Source: Solirubrobacterales bacterium
GTDB lineage: Bacteria > Actinomycetota > Thermoleophilia > Solirubrobacterales > Solirubrobacteraceae
DNA: 35,168 nucleotides
NCBI GenBank assembly: GCA_025963935.1
Contig: JAOPZV010000152.1
Coordinates: 1 to 35,168, forward strand
Direction: 5' to 3'
This document shows, in pieces, positions 33,479-35,168 of the stretch (its first letter is position 1; each line of letters opens with the position of its first letter). The notes under the pieces are model-generated. The model worked only from the letters and a program-made list of their open reading frames with translations, was not told the DNA's origin and searched no databases. Both the position numbers and the translations under genes were made by a program.

Positions 33479-34027
33479 ATGGCGAAATCGCTTGCCGGTC
33501 AGCTGCTGCTGGCCTCGCCGTCACTGCGCGATCCGAACTTCGTGAGGACCGTCGTGCTGATCGGGGTTCACACCGAGGAGGGTGCGATGGGCGTGGTCCT
33601 CAACCGCCCCTCGACGGTCACTGTGCGCGAGGCCGTGCCGCAACTCGAGCCGGCGGTCGACGAGCTCGAGCCGGTCTACGTGGGAGGTCCCGTGCAGCCC
33701 ACCTCGGTCGTCTGCCTCGCTGAGTTCATCGACCCGTCTCTTGCGGAGCTGCTGGTACTCGGGCGGATCGGATTTCCGGCCCCCGACACGGGCATCGAGG
33801 AGCTCGCCGACGCGACCGGCCGTCGACGGGTGTTCGCTGGCTACGCCGGCTGGAGCGACGGGCAGCTCGACGCCGAGGTCGAGGAGGGAGACTGGATCGC
33901 TGACCTGGCGCTGCCGGAGGACGTTTTCAGCGAGACGCCCGAAGAGCTCTGGAGCAGCGTGCTAACACGCAAGGGCGGCAGCTACGCGCTGATCGCCCGC
34001 ATGCCGCCGGACCCAAGCGTCAACTGA
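33479..34027 (+). CDS. YqgE/AlgH family protein (UPF0301)
   Basis: This 182-aa protein is a full-length UPF0301 member. SLAGQLLLASPSLRDPNFVRTVVLIGVHTEEGAMGVVLNRP is the family N-terminus, VYVGGPVQ the central motif, and VFAGYAGWSDGQLDAEVEEGDW the conserved C-terminal region. The family is named for AlgH of Pseudomonas, and its biochemical role remains uncertain. ATG 33479 is preferred over ATG 33476 (the track start) because the -10 hexamer lies 6 nt before it. It is divergent from the oxidoreductase gene and overlaps the convergent hydrolase by 8 bp. Confidence 0.88.
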   Translation: MAKSLAGQLLLASPSLRDPNFVRTVVLIGVHTEEGAMGVVLNRPSTVTVREAVPQLEPAVDELEPVYVGGPVQPTSVVCLAEFIDPSLAELLVLGRIGFPAPDTGIEELADATGRRRVFAGYAGWSDGQLDAEVEEGDWIADLALPEDVFSETPEELWSSVLTRKGGSYALIARMPPDPSVN

Positions 34028-34856
34028 CCTCGCCCGGCGTGCGGGTCTCTGAGCCTGCCTCAGCGCCCACGACGGAACCGGTCTCCGCGGCGGCTAGCTT
34101 GGAGTCCCGAAGCGGGACGTGCAGTGCGGTTCGCAGGATCCGCTCGAGAGCGCCCACTTCGCGCAGCGCCCGAACGAGGTGGTGATTGCCGCGGCCGAAG
34201 CGATAGAGACGTAGGCCGTCGAGGCCGAGCAGCCGCTCGGCGTGCAGCAGGTCGACGTGGAGCGTCTCGTCCACGTAGACCTGATAGCGGGTGTCGGCAT
34301 GGCGTGCCGGCTGCAGCGCGCTGCCGAGATCCACCCAGCGCGGATCGACCGCATCCGCTTCGACGAGCGGCGTGAGCCGGCCGTCCCAGCGGTGGTCCCC
34401 CATCTCGGCGAGCACGGTCAGGTCGAGGATCGTCTGCGGCGCGAAGCACAGCACGCTCTCGGCACCGAGCAGCGTGCCGAACAGCAGCGCGGCGTAGCCG
34501 CCCGCGGAGTTGCCGGCCGTGACAAGACGCTCCACATCGTGGCTGGCGATCAGGCTCGCGAGCGACTCCCTCACCTCTTCGATAGTCGTGCCGTGTTCCG
34601 GCATCCCGCGGTGGTACCAGGACTGACGCAGGTCGCGCACGAACAGCCGTTTGACGGGAATCTCCCCGGTGAGCCGCAGGAACTCGAAGGGGGGCATCCC
34701 GATGCGCCCTTCCATGCCTCCGAACGCGAGCAGCAGCGTGCGCGAGTCGCTCGCCATGTCGAGGCTCACCGAGATGGGATCGCGCGCGCCGGCGGACTCT
34801 CGTCGCCTGTGGCGTCGCGTGAGATACCGCGCTCGCCGCATCAATGCAGTGATCAC
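34020..34856 (-). CDS. Alpha/beta-hydrolase fold protein
   Basis: This 278-aa protein has a nucleophile elbow AGNSAGGYAALLFG with Ser117, a strand LLLAFGGMEG that may form the oxyanion region, and GRGNHHLVRAL with His225/226 as the likely catalytic His. An Asp in YVDETLHVD could complete the triad. The length is close to esterase or acyl hydrolase families, and similar proteins occur near glycan genes, but the substrate is unknown. GTG 34856 has AGGAG 10 nt upstream. About 25 basic N-terminal residues precede the fold, so ATG 34841 is an alternative start. Confidence 0.65.
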   Translation of the reverse strand: MITALMRRARYLTRRHRRRESAGARDPISVSLDMASDSRTLLLAFGGMEGRIGMPPFEFLRLTGEIPVKRLFVRDLRQSWYHRGMPEHGTTIEEVRESLASLIASHDVERLVTAGNSAGGYAALLFGTLLGAESVLCFAPQTILDLTVLAEMGDHRWDGRLTPLVEADAVDPRWVDLGSALQPARHADTRYQVYVDETLHVDLLHAERLLGLDGLRLYRFGRGNHHLVRALREVGALERILRTALHVPLRDSKLAAAETGSVVGAEAGSETRTPGEVS

Positions 34857-34872
34857 TTGGCGGTCACTCCTG

Positions 34873-34894
34873 TGGCCTTCGCGGGGCGAAGCCA
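34873..34894. repeat. Hairpin upstream of hydrolase gene
   Basis: TGGCCTTCGC and GCGAAGCCA pair with one bulged C and a GGG loop, 17 nt upstream of the GTG. It could affect the 5' leader of the minus-strand gene. Confidence 0.3.
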
Positions 34895-34943
34895 GTCCGT
34901 GTCGTCTACCGCGGGACGCGAGCGAAGCGAGCCGTGGTTGGGC

Positions 34944-34971
34944 GCCCGGAGACTAGCAAACCACTCCGGGC
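34944..34971. repeat. 8-bp inverted repeat in terminal intergenic region
   Basis: GCCCGGAG and CTCCGGGC are separated by 12 nt (ACTAGCAAACCA). It lies between the hydrolase start and the next rightward unit. An operator is possible; no T-run suggests a terminator. Confidence 0.35.
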
Positions 34972-35081
34972 CTCCTGGCCAGCGTTCGCCGGCCGCGGCG
35001 GCCGTATGCCGCGTCGTACTACCCTTCTGCGAGGCGCCCTGGGCGCCGCCTCTGCCCGCCGCCTAGACGCTCGAGGGACCC

Positions 35082-35153
35082 ATGGTGAAGCTCGCCAACC
35101 GGACGATCACCGACCGCAGCCATCCAGTCGCTATCGAGGGAGCGGAGGGCTGA
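35082..35153 (+). CDS. Possible 23-aa leader ORF at window edge
   Basis: ATG 35082 is preceded by GAGGGA 4 nt upstream and the frame ends at TGA 35151, giving a 23-residue peptide (MVKLANRTITDRSHPVAIEG...). A GTG at 35161, with GGAGGG 11 nt before it, may start the next real gene, which would make this a short upstream ORF. It may equally be chance; the window ends before this can be judged. Confidence 0.25.
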   Translation: MVKLANRTITDRSHPVAIEGAEG

Positions 35154-35168
35154 GCCGATCGTGGCGGG

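Noticed and set aside
32145-33479. 444-aa plus-strand ORF opposite the oxidoreductase
   Set aside because: His/Arg/Glu-rich shadow; the minus strand has FAD, NAD and redox-disulfide motifs.
1-35168. CRISPR arrays, tRNA/rRNA genes, insertion sequences, phage genes
   Set aside because: No regularly spaced repeats, cloverleaf-like or rRNA-like stretches, transposase/integrase motifs or terminal repeats were noticed on reading both strands.

Overview
The window reads as chromosomal DNA from a high-GC Actinomycetota. The protein families, GC-rich third codon positions, frequent GTG/TTG starts and long spurious antisense ORFs would suit a Thermoleophilia/Solirubrobacterales-type soil actinobacterium, but that placement is an inference from gene style, not a measured phylogeny. 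No rRNA, tRNA, CRISPR array, transposase or integrase was seen.

Bases 1-2717 hold the 3' part of a clan-A-like glycoside hydrolase and two tandem lipoproteins with long charged, low-complexity tails. Bases 2765-18082 are an envelope or exopolysaccharide locus. It contains a polyprenyl-phosphate glycosylphosphotransferase (chain initiation), about seven glycosyltransferases, a Wzy/O-antigen-ligase-like membrane protein, a Wzz/BY-kinase-like chain-length regulator, an FkbM methyltransferase and a sulfotransferase. The genes lie in several short, partly divergent operons. A 45-codon ORF, too short for the supplied track, joins the polymerase gene to the chain-length regulator by ATGA overlaps at both ends. 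No Wzx-type flippase is visible. A TauE/SafE family permease and a small putative membrane protein follow.

Bases 19907-29987 are a phosphate and polyphosphate island: a DUF47 PhoU-like protein, divergent pstS-pstC-pstA-pstB-phoU, an OmpR-type response regulator with no adjacent kinase, a SixA-type phosphatase, a SAM methyltransferase and polyphosphate kinase 1. Two 11-nt-phased direct repeats resembling PHO boxes lie upstream of pstS and of the response regulator, suggesting a self-regulated phosphate-starvation circuit. The remainder holds a Bcp-type peroxiredoxin, a PQQ-like beta-propeller lipoprotein, a pyridine nucleotide-disulfide oxidoreductase, a YqgE/AlgH protein and an alpha/beta hydrolase.

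Several genes show a TAnnCT-like -10 hexamer 6-8 nt before the start codon and no Shine-Dalgarno sequence, so leaderless transcripts are predicted. Other points of interest are a hairpin that buries the ppk1 ribosome-binding site, an Arg in place of the Walker A Lys in the BY-kinase-like protein, an altered acidic pocket in the response regulator, and almost exclusive GAA use for Glu in the two tandem lipoproteins.
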